Origin: Adiantum capillus-veneris
Lineage: Eukaryota; Streptophyta; Polypodiopsida; Polypodiales; Pteridaceae
DNA: 64,000 nt
Direction of reading: 5' to 3'
Assembly (NCBI GenBank): GCA_014529385.2
Contig: CM043945.1
Coordinates: forward strand, 141,276,241 to 141,340,240
Of this stretch, positions 33,817 to 45,049 are shown piece by piece. Below the pieces are notes generated by a model that saw nothing but the letters and a program-made list of their open reading frames with translations, searched no databases and was not told where the DNA came from. The position numbers were made by a program, and so were the translations under genes. Positions within the stretch are counted from its first letter, which is position 1; each line of letters starts with the position of its first letter.

Positions 33817-35631
33817 ATAAATGATTTTTTTACAAAATAACAAAAAAAAGTAAAAGAGGACGAAAAAGACTTTGTGTGACCCAATTTTTAATGGTCCTAT
33901 TTAAAGAAAGAGGTACAAAAATGTCAACACCTTTCACAAAAACCTTAAAAAATATTAAAAAACAAGCAATTGTATACGTAACCTCCATCTGATCGACTTA
34001 CATCCACGGTCCACAATTTGCACCCAAAATCCACACACCTCACTAGAGTCTTCTGCAAACCAAAAATAAGGGGAACGAGGAGCACCCTGCATGGCAAACA
34101 ACTTTTTTTCTTATTTAGTTTTGACTCTCATCACCTTTTGTAGGCCACTATTTGCTTTTTCTTTGTTTTTGGCTTACTTAAGGCCTTAGTATCCATATAG
34201 GTGACGGTTGTTCAATTCTAGTTCCTTGGCATGTGTCCCTTAGCAAGTTGAAAAAGACGAAAATCACTTTTTTTAAATTGCTATTTCCCAATGGTGCTTC
34301 CATTTTTGCTTGGCATGCTGAAAAAGACTTTAGATGACAATGGAATAAAGAGTATTCATATGTGATGTGAAGTATTGAATCGGTAATTTTTTCTTTTATA
34401 TTTTGACTTGTAAAGAGTATTTTTATTTAAAGACTTTACAAAGATTCATTTCATTAGATTATAAAATTATTTTATGATTCTCTATGCTTATAAAATATAT
34501 CTTATAATGAAAGCATTAATATTTTTTATTTTATAATTTTAATTTTTGTTTTGAATGATAATGTGTAATGTGTACCTTTCACCTTATTATTTAAGTGATG
34601 CCTTTCTTAATATATAAATCATTTGTGATTATGATTCGGTTATTACGAGCCGATGAAAGACATTAAAAAAGGAGCGTGTCTCCACCATGGAGGTTGTCCA
34701 TTAGCACAAAAGGAAAATGCACTTCTCTAGACCCACAAAAAAAAAGCGAGCCTCCCCCCCTTGAAAGAGCGGTTCTATCATCCACTTTTCAACACAAAAT
34801 GTGGATTGGTGTGATCAAACTAAATCTAGTGGCTATGTGCTCAACAACACTATCACTACACTAGATCTCATTGGACGTTAAAATCGTGCAAAATATATTT
34901 TTTAGATCTATCTCTATCCCTTGTTAATGAAGGGAGAGATGGAAGAAAGAGTGCGAGATTTTTGGTGCTCTCTCTTATGAATCTAGTGTGTGTATGCATA
35001 ATGAATAATATATATATATTTATTTATTTATTTGTTTATTTATTTTAATTTGTTTTCAAATGATAATGTACAATGTGTATCTTTCACCTTATTATAAAGC
35101 CATTTGTGACTATATATGTATAATGGATAATGTAATTTTATATTAATACACAACAAAAATTTCATATGTGATATTGCAGGCACTCATTTAAACTTACTTT
35201 CAGTAAGTCTCATTCCCCCCTTAAGCTAGCAATCCTTAGTGCTTCTTCCCCTTGTTTGGAATAGGATCAATTGAAGCATAATTATATTCTATTCTACATG
35301 ATGAAACAGACCCAAGTGCTTTTGAGATGTCACTTGATGATGACACTAGGTTGGAAACTCCACTTGTATGTAATATTTGTTTGTTCTTGTTCGTTCTTGT
35401 TTTGACAACAAGATGAGGATCAAAGGAGTGGCATATGTGCGAGCAGTCAATAGTTTGCTTGATATTTGTGTGATGTATGAATAAGAAATACTATTACTAA
35501 AATAGAAACTAAGTGATGTTTTTTGTTGTTGTGTAGCATGGTCTTCAGAATGTGTGCCGAAGGAAGGTGCAAAACCTTGTCTATATGTGACACGGGGGCA
35601 GAGCCGAAGCAGGGGGGACCAATACTTTTAT
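33817..35631. other. AT-rich spacer without a gene
   Basis: No ORF with a recognisable domain. An imperfect direct repeat of about 50 bp (AATGTGTA.CTTTCACCTTAT region) occurs near 34,560 and 35,065, and an (AT)/(TTTA)n stretch lies at 35,000-35,050. An exon-like open stretch (HDETDPSAFEMSLDDDTRLE) is visible at about 35,300-35,360 but I cannot place it. Confidence 0.6.
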
Positions 35632-35720
35632 AGGAAAATTACCAAAATTCTCTTCCAATTTGCGAAAATTCCCCAAACGCCCCTCGTATTTTCATTATTC
35701 CCAAAAAGGCCCTCGTATTA
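35632..35720 (+). repeat. MULE left terminal inverted repeat
   Basis: Matches the reverse complement of 57,060-57,140 with small gaps; the conserved blocks are GGAAAATTA, CAAAAT, CCTCGTATT and ATTCCC. Confidence 0.72.
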
Positions 35721-36070
35721 TGTCTGTATACGATTTCGTCCAAACCTGAGTGAAAAACAGCGAGCAGTAGCAAACGGTTGCGCGAAGGTACTTGCCAACG
35801 AGCAACAGGGAATATTGTCGTGCAAATAGACTCGCTTGCTCTAAATCCCAATCGGCTACGGCAACGCATGCCATTTTTGAGTTGTGGCAAAGGTGTCTGC
35901 TTACACGGCCCTTGAGGTCGACAGGTCACAAAAATGAGGGGAGACTTGAGTGCGATGTATGGGCATGGTTATGTGCATCCGCATAGTGCACGATACATAT
36001 TGATGCAAGAGCTCTTTGCCATTTGTATGTAAACAAGTGTGGTATTCCGGATACACAGAAGAGGGAAACC

Positions 36071-37915
36071 ATGACTGAGAGTAATGCAAATACATCAGAG
36101 AATAATGCTACCGTCTCTGCAACTCTTTCTCTTGGTGCTCAATTTGAATCTCTCAATGTGCTTCATTCAAAGATTCGAGAACAAGAAATCAAGTCTGATG
36201 TGGAGCTTAGGCATGCCAAGAGTGATCAATCCATATATATCGTTGTCTGCAAGGCAGAGGGATGCATGTGGCGCTTGCAAGCGTCCTTGGTCTCTGGTGG
36301 ACCTAGGTGTATGGTCAAGGCATTTCATGATGAGCACACTTGTGGTGGTGCTTCACAACTTGGAAACAAGGAACCCACTACTAAATGGGTTGCAACAAGG
36401 TATGTAGAGAAACTTTGAGACCATCTAATGTATAGGCGGAAGGAGCTCATGGCCGATTTGCATCGAGAAGCTGGAGTGTCAATTTCGTACAAGGTTTCTT
36501 GGAAGGCAAAGCAACTTGCTTTGGATATTATTCATGGTGATCATGCAAAATCTTATGGAAAGCTTCAGTCTTATTGCAACAAGCTTGTGGCTAGCAATTC
36601 GGGCATTGTGGCCCATCTGCAGAAAGCCACTGAAGGTCGTTTTTTTTCGAATGTTTCTTGTGTTCGGAGCATGCATCTCTTGTTTCACGCATTGTCGTGA
36701 CTTTATTGGGTTGGATGGCACATTCTTGACAAGCAAATATCTTGGTGCTTTGTTGACAGCCACAGGGATTGATGCTATGGGGGCCTTTTTTTTAATAGCA
36801 TTTGGTGTAGTAGATGCGGAAAATGAAGACAATTGGGTGTGGTTTTTGCAAAATGTCATGATTGTATGGCGAGTGTCAATGCGGTTACTTTTGTATCAGA
36901 CAAGCAAAAGGAACTTCTCCCAACTGTGGAGCTTGTCTTTCTAGGATGTGAGCATGCACATTGTATGTGCCATTTGGATGCTAATCTCAAGAAGAAATGC
37001 AACAATGGAGAATTTATTCAGTTGTTTTGGGTAGCAGCTTATGCTAACACTATGAGTGACTACAACGTGGCTATCGAGGGATGAGAGTTATAAGTCCTGC
37101 CCACGACGGACTACTTATTGACCACTTCACCCCCATCTCATTGAGCGATGACACACTTTAAAGGAAGGCGTTATGACACTTTAAAGGAAAGCGTTATGGG
37201 CATCTTACATCCAACATTGCTGAGTAATTGAACGCATGGCTGCTTGAGGATAGAGATAATCCTATCATATCTATGCTTGATATCATTCGTCGCCAACTAA
37301 CAGCTTGGTTCTATGCACGTGGAATGGAGGGAAACAAGGCATGTGAGTCTTTGGGAAATAGAGCACAATTTGCATTGGTTGCAAACGTAGAGAAGAATAT
37401 GCATGAGGTTGGAAATAGTGCTCTGAAATATCGAATCTTGCCCTCTAGTGATATGGTTTTTGAGATCTTGACAAGTACAAAAACATGTGTGGTTGATGTA
37501 CGTACAAGGTCATGCTCAGATAATAAGTGGCAAACATTGAAATTCCATGTGTTGATGCTATTTTAGCTATTCTCTTCAAGAGAGAGTGTGTTCAATCGTA
37601 TGTACATAAAGCATATTCTTTGCAGGCCTATTGTACAAAGTATAGTGGTGTCATAAGATCAATTGTGGATGCAAGTGAAGATGCTAGTGATCAGTTGAAA
37701 CTACCTGCCCACAGGTAGGCCACCTAGGCATCCTAAAAAATTTCGTATCAAAACTGAGGATCGCTTCAAGGAAAAGCGTATTTTTCACATGCTCACGTTG
37801 TGGTGGTCTTGGCCGTAGGGTGAAAGCATGGTTTGGTGGTACAAAAAAAGGACCTATTTTGCTTCTACCTGGTTGGTACTTCTACATATGTCCACACTTT
37901 GGAGGGAACCTTTTT
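36071..37915 (+). pseudogene. mudrA-type MULE transposase (decayed)
   Basis: From the in-frame ATG at 36,071: the MuDR N-terminal domain (VELRHAKSDQSIYIVVC, then GCMWRLQASLV, MVKAFHDEHTC), a helical stretch (YKVSWKAKQLAL), the catalytic region starting IGLDGTFL, then the second-Asp region VSDKQKEL and the HAHCMCHLDANLKKK block. The zinc-binding C-terminal part ends with a Cys pair and VKAWFGGTK near 37,790-37,850. At least four frame changes or stops (near 36,418, 36,700, 36,900 and 37,084) break it. It would cut and rejoin MULE ends; this copy is inactive. Confidence 0.85.
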
Positions 37916-38172
37916 TTTCATCTATGTTAAAGAATGGTAGGAGGAAAATTTGTATGATTTAAACTTTTCGTGAAAGAAAACATGGGTGGGGCAATAAGTA
38001 ATGCGAGTGGTGTTTTGAAACCGTGCCAAAAGTCCCATCACAGTACCATGCGTTTGTGAGTGGCGCAATTGCTCAACACATTTTCCAGCTTCTGCCTTGC
38101 TCTCTTACTATAGCGCTTTCTGCAAACCACTACAGTTACAGGTAGCAAACTCCCCGGCTACTCACAATTAGG
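37916..38172 (+). other. Spacer between mudrA and gene B
   Basis: About 250 bp. A possible splice acceptor (AATTAG, then GAAGATGAGG) lies at its end. Nothing else seen. Confidence 0.45.
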
Positions 38173-38599
38173 AAGATGAGGACGCCAACGAGGAAATTAG
38201 TAGCCAAAGCATCACCGGACAATGGGAAGAAGAAGAAGATGACAATCGATGCAAAATCCCCTCGGAACATCGACACCCAAATGCGAGGGCTAGAAAGGGG
38301 GCCTCCTTTGTGGAGAGGGAGAAACTTGCTGTGTCCGTGGAGACTTCATTTAAGCCTGGGCCTCTTTTTGCCGATGATGAGACTCCACGGTCATCTACAA
38401 CATCTAAAGGTAGGTGCTATGAGAGCTCTGTGTTTTCTAGTGATTTACCATTTTCTTTTCCATTCACACTACAAGAGGCTATTCATATTAGCGACGCTCA
38501 TAGCGACGCCGGCTGGGCTAAAAAAAATAACAGAGAGCGCCCAAAAACTGAGATCTCAGATTTGAGTTTTTCGGCGCCCTCAAGCAAGAAGCAGGTAAC

Positions 38600-38635
38600 G
38601 CTCTCCCTCTCTCTCTCTCTCTCTCTCTTTCTTCT

Positions 38636-38673
<38 letters not shown>

Positions 38674-38742
38674 AGAGGAAGGAGAGCCAGGTATGCTCCT
38701 TCCTTCTCCTCACTCTCATGTTCCCTTCCCCTCTTTCTCTCT

Positions 38743-38798
<56 letters not shown>

Positions 38799-38810
38799 TA
38801 GTGTTTTTGA

Positions 38811-38858
<48 letters not shown>

Positions 38859-39095
38859 AAGAGTACAAACATAAACAAAAACGCACACACACATACATAA
38901 ACAAAGAATGCACACACACATTGAGAGAGGAAAAGAGAGAGAGAGCATGCATAAACAAAAAACGCACACATTGAGAGAGGAAAAGAGAGAGAGAACATGC
39001 ATAAACAAAAAACACACACATTGAGAGAGGAAAAGAGAGAGAAAACATGCATAAACAAAAAAACGCACACACATTGAGAGAGAAAGAGAGAGAAA
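38600..39095. repeat. Microsatellites and a 50-bp tandem repeat
   Basis: (CT)n, (CA)n, (CT)n, (CA)n and (GA)n blocks follow each other from 38,600 to 38,870. From 38,921 a 50-bp unit beginning TTGAGAGAGGAAAAGAGAG is repeated at 38,971, 39,021 and 39,074. Long minus-strand ORFs here (Leu/Ser and Cys/Val repeats) are only translations of these repeats. Confidence 0.9.
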
Positions 39096-39215
39096 CTAAT
39101 TAAAATTAAAAGACCTAAAGATCTAGCCGACGAGGAGTTGAACTCAAGACCTATTATTCAAGAGGGAAATGGCATAACCAATCTATCATACTTGGCATGG
39201 ATGATAGAAAGGTTA
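39095..39215 (-). repeat. tRNA-like segment (possible SINE) inside CACTA
   Basis: On the minus strand GATAGATTGGTTATGCC resembles a pol III A box and GGTCTTGAGTTCAACTCC a B box, about 35 bp apart. A T-rich stretch follows. It is not a foldable intact tRNA by eye. Low certainty. Confidence 0.3.
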
Positions 39216-39262
39216 TACCGTTTATGTCTTTTTATTGGCACACACATCCACACACACGGACA

Positions 39263-39372
39263 CACACAAGAAGAAGAGAGTTATAACATCGTAGGAAACT
39301 ATCCTAAAAGACATTAAAGATTAGGTTAGATGTAGACTTACGTTAAATTAGATTTAGGTTTATTTAAGTTAA
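39263..39372 (+). repeat. Direct repeat flanking the captured gene, left copy
   Basis: About 105 bp starting ACACACAAGAAGAAGAGAG and including TCGTAGGAAACTATCC. It recurs at 39,970-40,078 with few changes. The two copies bracket the HMA fragment. T-rich TTAGATTTAGGTTTATT units follow each copy. Confidence 0.8.
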
Positions 39373-39458
39373 ATTAGATTAGATTTAGGTTTATTTTTAG
39401 TTAGATTTACGTTTATTTACGCTAGATTTAGATTTACGTTATATTAGATTAGATTTAG

Positions 39459-39819
39459 GTCTCTATAGACTGCGATGCCCGCATGAAGCGGGTGAAGAAA
39501 GCCCGCAATGGAATATAGGGTGTTGCTGCCTTCACTCATGGTGGGCTCCGTCGATCCAAAAGTACTGGTGAAATGTCTTCAGAAGATAGGGAAGAAGGTG
39601 GATCTTCAGGGCAGCAAGAGTCACTACATCCCCGACAATGACCATCTAGACAACCTCTAGTCATTCAACAGCAACTTCAAAGTTAGTAACAAGAGCAAGA
39701 ACGGTCCAAAGGGCCAATTGCTGTCGTCAGATGTGGATGGAGATGAGGCAGCGTCACCATCGGAAGTTAACTCTCACATCTTTAGTGATGAGAATGCCAA
39801 CTCTTGCCGAGTTATGTGA
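39459..39819 (+). pseudogene. Captured HMA-domain (HIPP-type) gene fragment
   Basis: A GC-richer island in AT-rich surroundings. Frame 1 reads VSIDCDARMKRVKKARNGI, which fits the first strand, metal loop and helix of a heavy-metal-associated domain, with the usual C-x-x-C lost. After a small deletion and frame change the next frame reads GSVDPKVLVKCLQKIGKKVD, the last strand and helix of the same domain. A Lys/Asn/Gly-rich tail (NKSKNGPKGQ) then follows, as in heavy-metal-associated isoprenylated plant proteins. Stops occur in both frames. It is likely a host gene piece taken up by the CACTA element. Confidence 0.6.
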
Positions 39820-39969
39820 AAAATTATGTGTTAAATCAGTTTTAAGGTTCTTATAATCCCTGTTAGTTTAGTTCTTTGTTTTTAATATAACATAATTTAC
39901 GTTAGATTTAGATTTATGTTATATTATATTAGACTTAGGTTTATTTAGGTTTACCCACACACACACACA

Positions 39970-40078
39970 CACACAAGAAGAAGAGAGTTTTAACGTCGTA
40001 GGAAACTATCCCAAAAGACGTTAAAGATTAGGTTAGATGTAGACTTACGTTAAATTAGATTTAGGTTTATTTTTAGTT
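39970..40078 (+). repeat. Direct repeat flanking the captured gene, right copy
   Basis: Pairs with 39,263-39,372. The following 40,060-40,160 repeats TTAGATTTAGGTTTATTTT several times. Confidence 0.8.
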
Positions 40079-40436
40079 AGATTTAGGTTTATTTTTAGTT
40101 AGATTTAGGTTTATTTTTAGTTAGATTTACGTTTATTTAGATTTACACTTATTTACGTTAGATCGAGTCCACGCAAGAATTACTTACGGTTTAGGGTTTA
40201 GAGTTAGACGAACAATGAAAAGATCTACTGTGAAAAGATGTTAAGATGCTGTGAAGTGCTACAGCTAGAGAAGAGGCAAAGGGGTTTTGTCCACTACATC
40301 CAGTATCATGTAGACGTGGGTCTGTAGATTTCTTGTACCCACAAATATAGGTATTGACCAATAAAGACGAGATTATAACCCAGCGGTTCTGATCTCCGTG
40401 CACCTCTAGACCGAGGTGTGCGGGGATTGGACATGA

Positions 40437-40437
40437 C

Positions 40438-40519
<82 letters not shown>
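40437..40519. repeat. (GA)n microsatellite
   Basis: About 41 uninterrupted GA units just before the CACTA transposase gene. Confidence 0.97.
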
Positions 40520-40522
<3 letters not shown>

Positions 40523-40584
40523 GACGAAGAATGCCAATAGAATATTAAATTTGTTGTCCAGGTTATAAGATTTTTATCCTCATT

Positions 40585-43336
40585 ATGAGTAGTGACGAGG
40601 ATGTGGGACCGTCCAACCGAAACACCTATCTCTCAACGAGGGTCTTATGTCCTTGTAATCAATGCAAGCATGCTGTGCGACGGACAAGACGTGTTTCTTT
40701 GCAGCACGTTCGCGAATTTGGCGAGTTCGATCCATCTATTATAGATCGAGTTGTTGCCAATTATAACTCGTCGAACTCTGACGCCATTGTATAATGGAGC
40801 ACGTATGTCTAGATTGAAAGCACTCCTGGTTCTTCTCAACATGCAGGCAAAGTTCTGATGGAGTGACACTAGCGTCACAGCTCTTTTCAGGTGATCTATT
40901 ACAATTAGTTTACTTTAATAAAACTCTAAATGTATAATGATCTGATAGATTTTTACACGACTGTATCGTATTTTTATGTTGTGTAGATTGCTTAAAGAGC
41001 ACATAGTACCAGCTGACAATGTGATGCCAGATTCCCGAGATGAAGCAAGAAAGATTTTGCGAAACTTGGGGATCGATTACAATTCTATCCACGCTTGTCC
41101 TAATGACTGCATTCTTTTCAGAGGGGAATACATAGACATGGAGAAGTGTCCGAAATGTGATTCCGAAAGATATCGAGTAGATCTCCACGGGACAAAAATT
41201 CCACAAAAGGTTTTGCGACATTTTCCTCTGCTTCCTCGCATCAAGCATTTCTTCGAATGTAAGTCCATGGCCGCCCTAGCATCATGGCATGAGGAGAATA
41301 AATCTTCGGATGGTGTGCTACAAATTCCTATAGATTGCACAGCCTGGAAACATATAGATGAAACATGGTCGGATTTTGCCCGGGAAGCTCGAAATTTGCG
41401 CTTAGGCCTGGCTATGGATGGCGTAAATCCATTTGGTCAAAGATCAACATCTTACAGTGTATGGCCCGTTGTCATCGTCAACTACAACATTCCCCCGTGG
41501 TTGACTATGAAGAAGGGGCACCTATGGCTAAGCTTGATTGTGCCAGGGCGATATAAAGTGGAGAATATGGATGTGTATCTTCGTCCACTATTGGAAGAGC
41601 TACAACAATTGTGGATTGGCATAGAGGTGGTGAATATGAGCCGACACACAGGACAACGGAATTCTTTGATCAGAGGCATTCTAATGTGGACCATGCATGA
41701 CTATCCCGGGCTAACAGAATGCTCAGGTGACCTATTGACACTCCTCACTCAGACACTGTAAATCTTGTTTTTTCCCATAGTTGATCTATTATCATGTGTA
41801 TACATGCGTGGCTTCAAACAAGCGGATACAGAGCATGTGTCACATGTAGACCTAAACTGAATGCACGTAGGGCGCCCTCACTGAAGAAGCAAATCTACGA
41901 AGGTCATCAAGCGTATCTTCCGGAGAATCATGTGTTACGCGACGGCTTTTTGGGAAGAGAGCCACCAAGGATGTCTGCACAAGCATGGTTAGAGCAGAAG
42001 GAGATGTGCGATGACGGATTTCCTCCAGGGATGAAGAGACTATCTCTATGGTACGAGTTACCATACTGGCCCCGACTCATGATCAATCACTTGCTCGATC
42101 CAATGCACATATTCAAGAATGTGGGTAATCTACTATGGGACCATCTGACCGGCAAGAAACATACTTTGGGAGCCAGAGTTGACCTTAGAAATGTGGATCG
42201 TATGGAGAAATATTGGCCGCAAACGGCGTCTGATGGATCGATAAAACTCCCTAAAGCACCATGGATTTTCACAGGAGCCCAAGAACGCAAAGTAAAAGAG
42301 ACCATTCGATCTTTGCGGACCCCCACTGGCGTAATGCACTCGCTTCGAACGTGTTTTACTAAAGAAGGAAAGCTTACCGGTTTGAAGTCACACGATTGGC
42401 ATAAAATGTGTCAGGTAGGTTCATAGTGGACTTTAATATCATTGCATAAAATGTGGACTTTAATATCATTGCTGCACATACTTTACAGTTTATTTTACCG
42501 GTTGCCATTGAGGGATGTTTGTCTCTCGACATCCGTAACACAATCTACAAACTTGCAAAGCTGGTGCAATGGATCTCACAAAAGGAGATCAACGTAGAAT
42601 CCATACCATTCGCCAAACTAAATGCTGCGGATAAGTCATACACAGCAGCATGGTGTAAAGGTCGACATTTTAGGGTGGAACGGATCGACAAAAAGCGTTT
42701 CACTCAAGATTGTGGAATCATGGAAAAATCGTGGAACTCACTTACTTTGGCACGCTACAAGAGATTTTGAGGATCTATTACAGAGGATTTTTTGTCGACT
42801 TGTTTGACGTGCAATGGTTCAAGATAATCATGGAGGGTCGCAACGCTACTGTGCGTAGAGGAGAGTCTGGTTTTCTTGAGGTGGATTCTACTAAGAAATG
42901 GACTGAGCTAAGAGACACTTTCATACTACCCGAGCATTGTGAACAAGTAAGTATGTAAATAGTTAACATCCCCCTTTTACAAGTTATGTGCTTGAAAGCT
43001 CTCATGTAAGTTATGTGGCTCTAGCAGGTAATATTTCATCCTACAAAGTCTACATCAAACTAGTGGTACGTCATAGAGGTAGCCCCTCGTAGTGCAAGGA
43101 CGTATGAAGGCTACCATGTGCCAATCACAACGGCATCAATGGAGGAGATCAGAGAAGATGCTCAATCAGAAGCCGTTGTTGTGGTGTCAGACGAGCATCA
43201 AGATGCTACTACTCTATATGGGGTGCATGTAGAGGAGCTACAAAATGAAACAGAGGATATGTGTTTAAACGGAGAGCTCTATATAGATATAGGAAGTTAT
43301 GCTGAGTTATGCGAGGATGAGAGAGAGATCTCTTAA
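40585..43336 (+). CDS. CACTA TNP2-type transposase (several exons, some lesions)
   Basis: The first exon starts at ATG 40,585 with the Cys-bearing N-terminal block (LCPCNQCKHAV). The core lies at 40,976-41,711 (CPKCDSERY, LRLGLAMDGVNPFGQ, VVIVNYNIPPWL, MKKGHLWLSLIVPG, DVYLRPLLEEL, MWTMHDYPG), spliced with GT at 41,725 toward 41,794-42,415 (LMINHLLDPMHIFKNV, LKSHDWHKMCQ). A further exon (LPVAIEGCLSLDIRN) is of DUF4218 type, then FGTLQEILRIYY to LPEHCEQ with donor GTAAGTATG, then the last exon to 43,336 (DUF4216-like WYVIEVAPRS). A stop (TAG before WYV) and a frame change near 42,720-42,770 suggest it is no longer functional. The protein would bind and cut CACTA ends. Confidence 0.82.
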
Positions 43337-43608
43337 AGCCACAAATATTGTATTTGGACAATTTTGCTCCGTGTTGTAAAAGCTCTGGCTCTCTAAGTAC
43401 CTTCCATGGTGTATAACGCTCTTTTCTACTCGTGCTCACATCTTTTGATTGAAAATTCTGAGTTTTCGACTTGCCTCTTCTATCACTCAATTCATTGCAT
43501 CATTGTATTTATATGCGTCATTACGTCATTGTATTTAATGGTCTTTGCGTCATTGTCTACTCTATTCATTCAATATTAAGTTTAAATATTCGTGTGTTTA
43601 ATGCAGGT

Positions 43609-43981
43609 ATGGATGATGAGGAGTTTCTTTCTTCTTTGTCACTGCAGCAGAGACAGTGGTACGTGGAGCGTCATCGCTCTGGCGCATCATCGCGCGTTCC
43701 TACTCCATCCGCATCTCCCTCTCTTTCGGAGCAGTGGTCGATGACAGGACGTGATCCCACACCGTACGAGCGCGAGTACGCAGGCAAGAAGGGCTTAAAT
43801 GCCCTGATGGACATCCTCAGTTCTCGCGGCGGCATGGTTAGTATTAAGGTTTACTCTTTTCTATTTTTTGTATTGTTTTATAAATGTCGTTATATGTTTA
43901 TACTTACTGAAAGCTGTCTTATTGTCTTTTTTGCAGAATCCGACAGATACGCTGCTTGGACGCGATGAGACGTCTGACTAG
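43609..43981 (+). CDS. Second CACTA gene, small two-exon protein
   Basis: Exon 1 is 43,609-43,836, from ATG (MDDEEFLSSLSLQQRQWYVE), Ser/Pro-rich in the middle. The intron, 43,837-43,936, has GT...TTTTTTGCAG borders. Exon 2 is 43,937-43,981, ending TAG after GRDETSD. The product is about 90 residues. A preceding acceptor-like AG just before the ATG leaves room for an upstream exon. CACTA elements often carry a second gene for a subterminal-repeat-binding protein, but no similarity to known ones was recognised. Function unknown. Confidence 0.5.
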
Positions 43982-44349
43982 ACGACGTCAGTTTAGCCGT
44001 AGCTAGATAGCATTAGTTTAGGGTTTCTCATAGCTTATGTATCATGAGACGGATTTTATATGTCTTTTTGAACCATGTATATTATTACATTTGTCACCGC
44101 AGTTCATTTTGCCAATCAATTCTTTATGCCTATGATGTTGTACAATTGTCATTATTACATTTGCCAATCAATTCATTTTGCCTATGATGTGTACAATTGT
44201 CAATTTTACGCTTGTCAATTTTGCAAACAATGCGTCTTGTGGGTGACTATTTTGGGTCTATTATCTACCCTTGCACTTTTTAAAAAAAGTGAATCAAGTG
44301 CAATATGGTTGATGGGTGGTAGGGCATTCAATGCCCTGTCACCAAAAAA

Positions 44350-44600
44350 AATTTCTCTCGGGCGTCGCTATAAGCGTCGCTATTTATGGCTCTGGAGCGT
44401 CGCTATAAGCGTCGCTATAGACTTCTGTGTAAACGTCGCTATGACCGTCGCTATGAGCGTCTCTATATAGCGACGCTTATAGAGACGCATATAGCGACGC
44501 ATATAGCGACGCCTATAGCGTCGCATATAGCGATGCTATTAGCGACGGTTTTAGCGACGCCGGGGGTTATAAAAACCCAGTGTATTTCCGTCGCTAACAG
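44350..44600. repeat. CACTA subterminal motif array (GCGTCGCTAT)
   Basis: More than fifteen copies of GCGTCGCTAT or its reverse ATAGCGACGC, first in one orientation then the other. Only two copies are at the left end (38,488-38,510). In En/Spm-type elements such arrays bind the accessory transposition protein. ORFs crossing it are repeat translations. Confidence 0.85.
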
Positions 44601-44665
44601 CGTCACAAGAGCACACAACCTCTTGTAGTGTCATGGAAGCTTCTGCATGTCTTCTATCTGATGAG

Positions 44666-45049
44666 GTCTGCATTTGCTTTTTTTGCATGCAGCAAGTACA
44701 TGTGTATGTTTGGGATTTTCTTAGGAATTTAGGGTTTAGGAAAGTTAGAAAGTTACATGGATAAGCTGCTCTTTAGATTTCTAACTTGCATGCATGCAAG
44801 TGCAAAAATCAGTATATGTTGTGAATGAGCATAGCACAAAGTTGAAGCTCAGTAGGGCTGTCAGCATAACCAAATCTGGTTAGTACCAAATTTGGTACTA
44901 ACCAGTACCAAATTTGATACTAACCACTACCAAATTTGTCTCTGTACGCAACTAAATTTTGCAATTGTCACCTGAATGAGATACATTCATTTCATTCCAT
45001 GTGTTTTGTTTTGCACAACTGAAATGAGGCATATAGGTTGAATAATCAG
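44666..45049 (+). other. Presumed intron of gene B with GTACCAAATTTGGTAC repeats
   Basis: Starts GTCTGC after the exon and ends in AATAATCAG. It holds the palindrome GTACCAAATTTGGTAC at 44,883-44,898 and two degenerate copies after it. Nothing else seen. Confidence 0.45.

Larger units (their letters stand above)
38467..44630 (+). mobile_element. CACTA (En/Spm-type) DNA transposon inserted in gene B
   Basis: 6,164 bp. The ends are CACTACAAGAGG on the left and the same 12 bases reversed on the right, flanked by the 3-bp duplication TCA (38,464-38,466 and 44,631-44,633). It encodes a TNP2-type transposase and a second small spliced gene. It carries microsatellites, a tRNA-like segment and a captured HMA gene fragment in its 5' half. 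The right end bears a dense array of GCGTCGCTAT motifs. Confidence 0.93.

Noticed and set aside
38498-39074. Long minus-strand ORFs of 98-190 codons
   Set aside because: They translate CT, CA and GA microsatellites and the 50-bp tandem repeat; composition is Leu/Ser or Cys/Val repeats with no domain.
39340-40160. Telomere-like TTTAGG strings
   Set aside because: The unit is TTAGATTTAGGTTTATT, not TTTAGGG in tandem, and it lies inside a CACTA element.
44386-44628. 80-codon ORF rich in Arg-Tyr and Ile-Ala-Thr
   Set aside because: Direct translation of the GCGTCGCTAT array.
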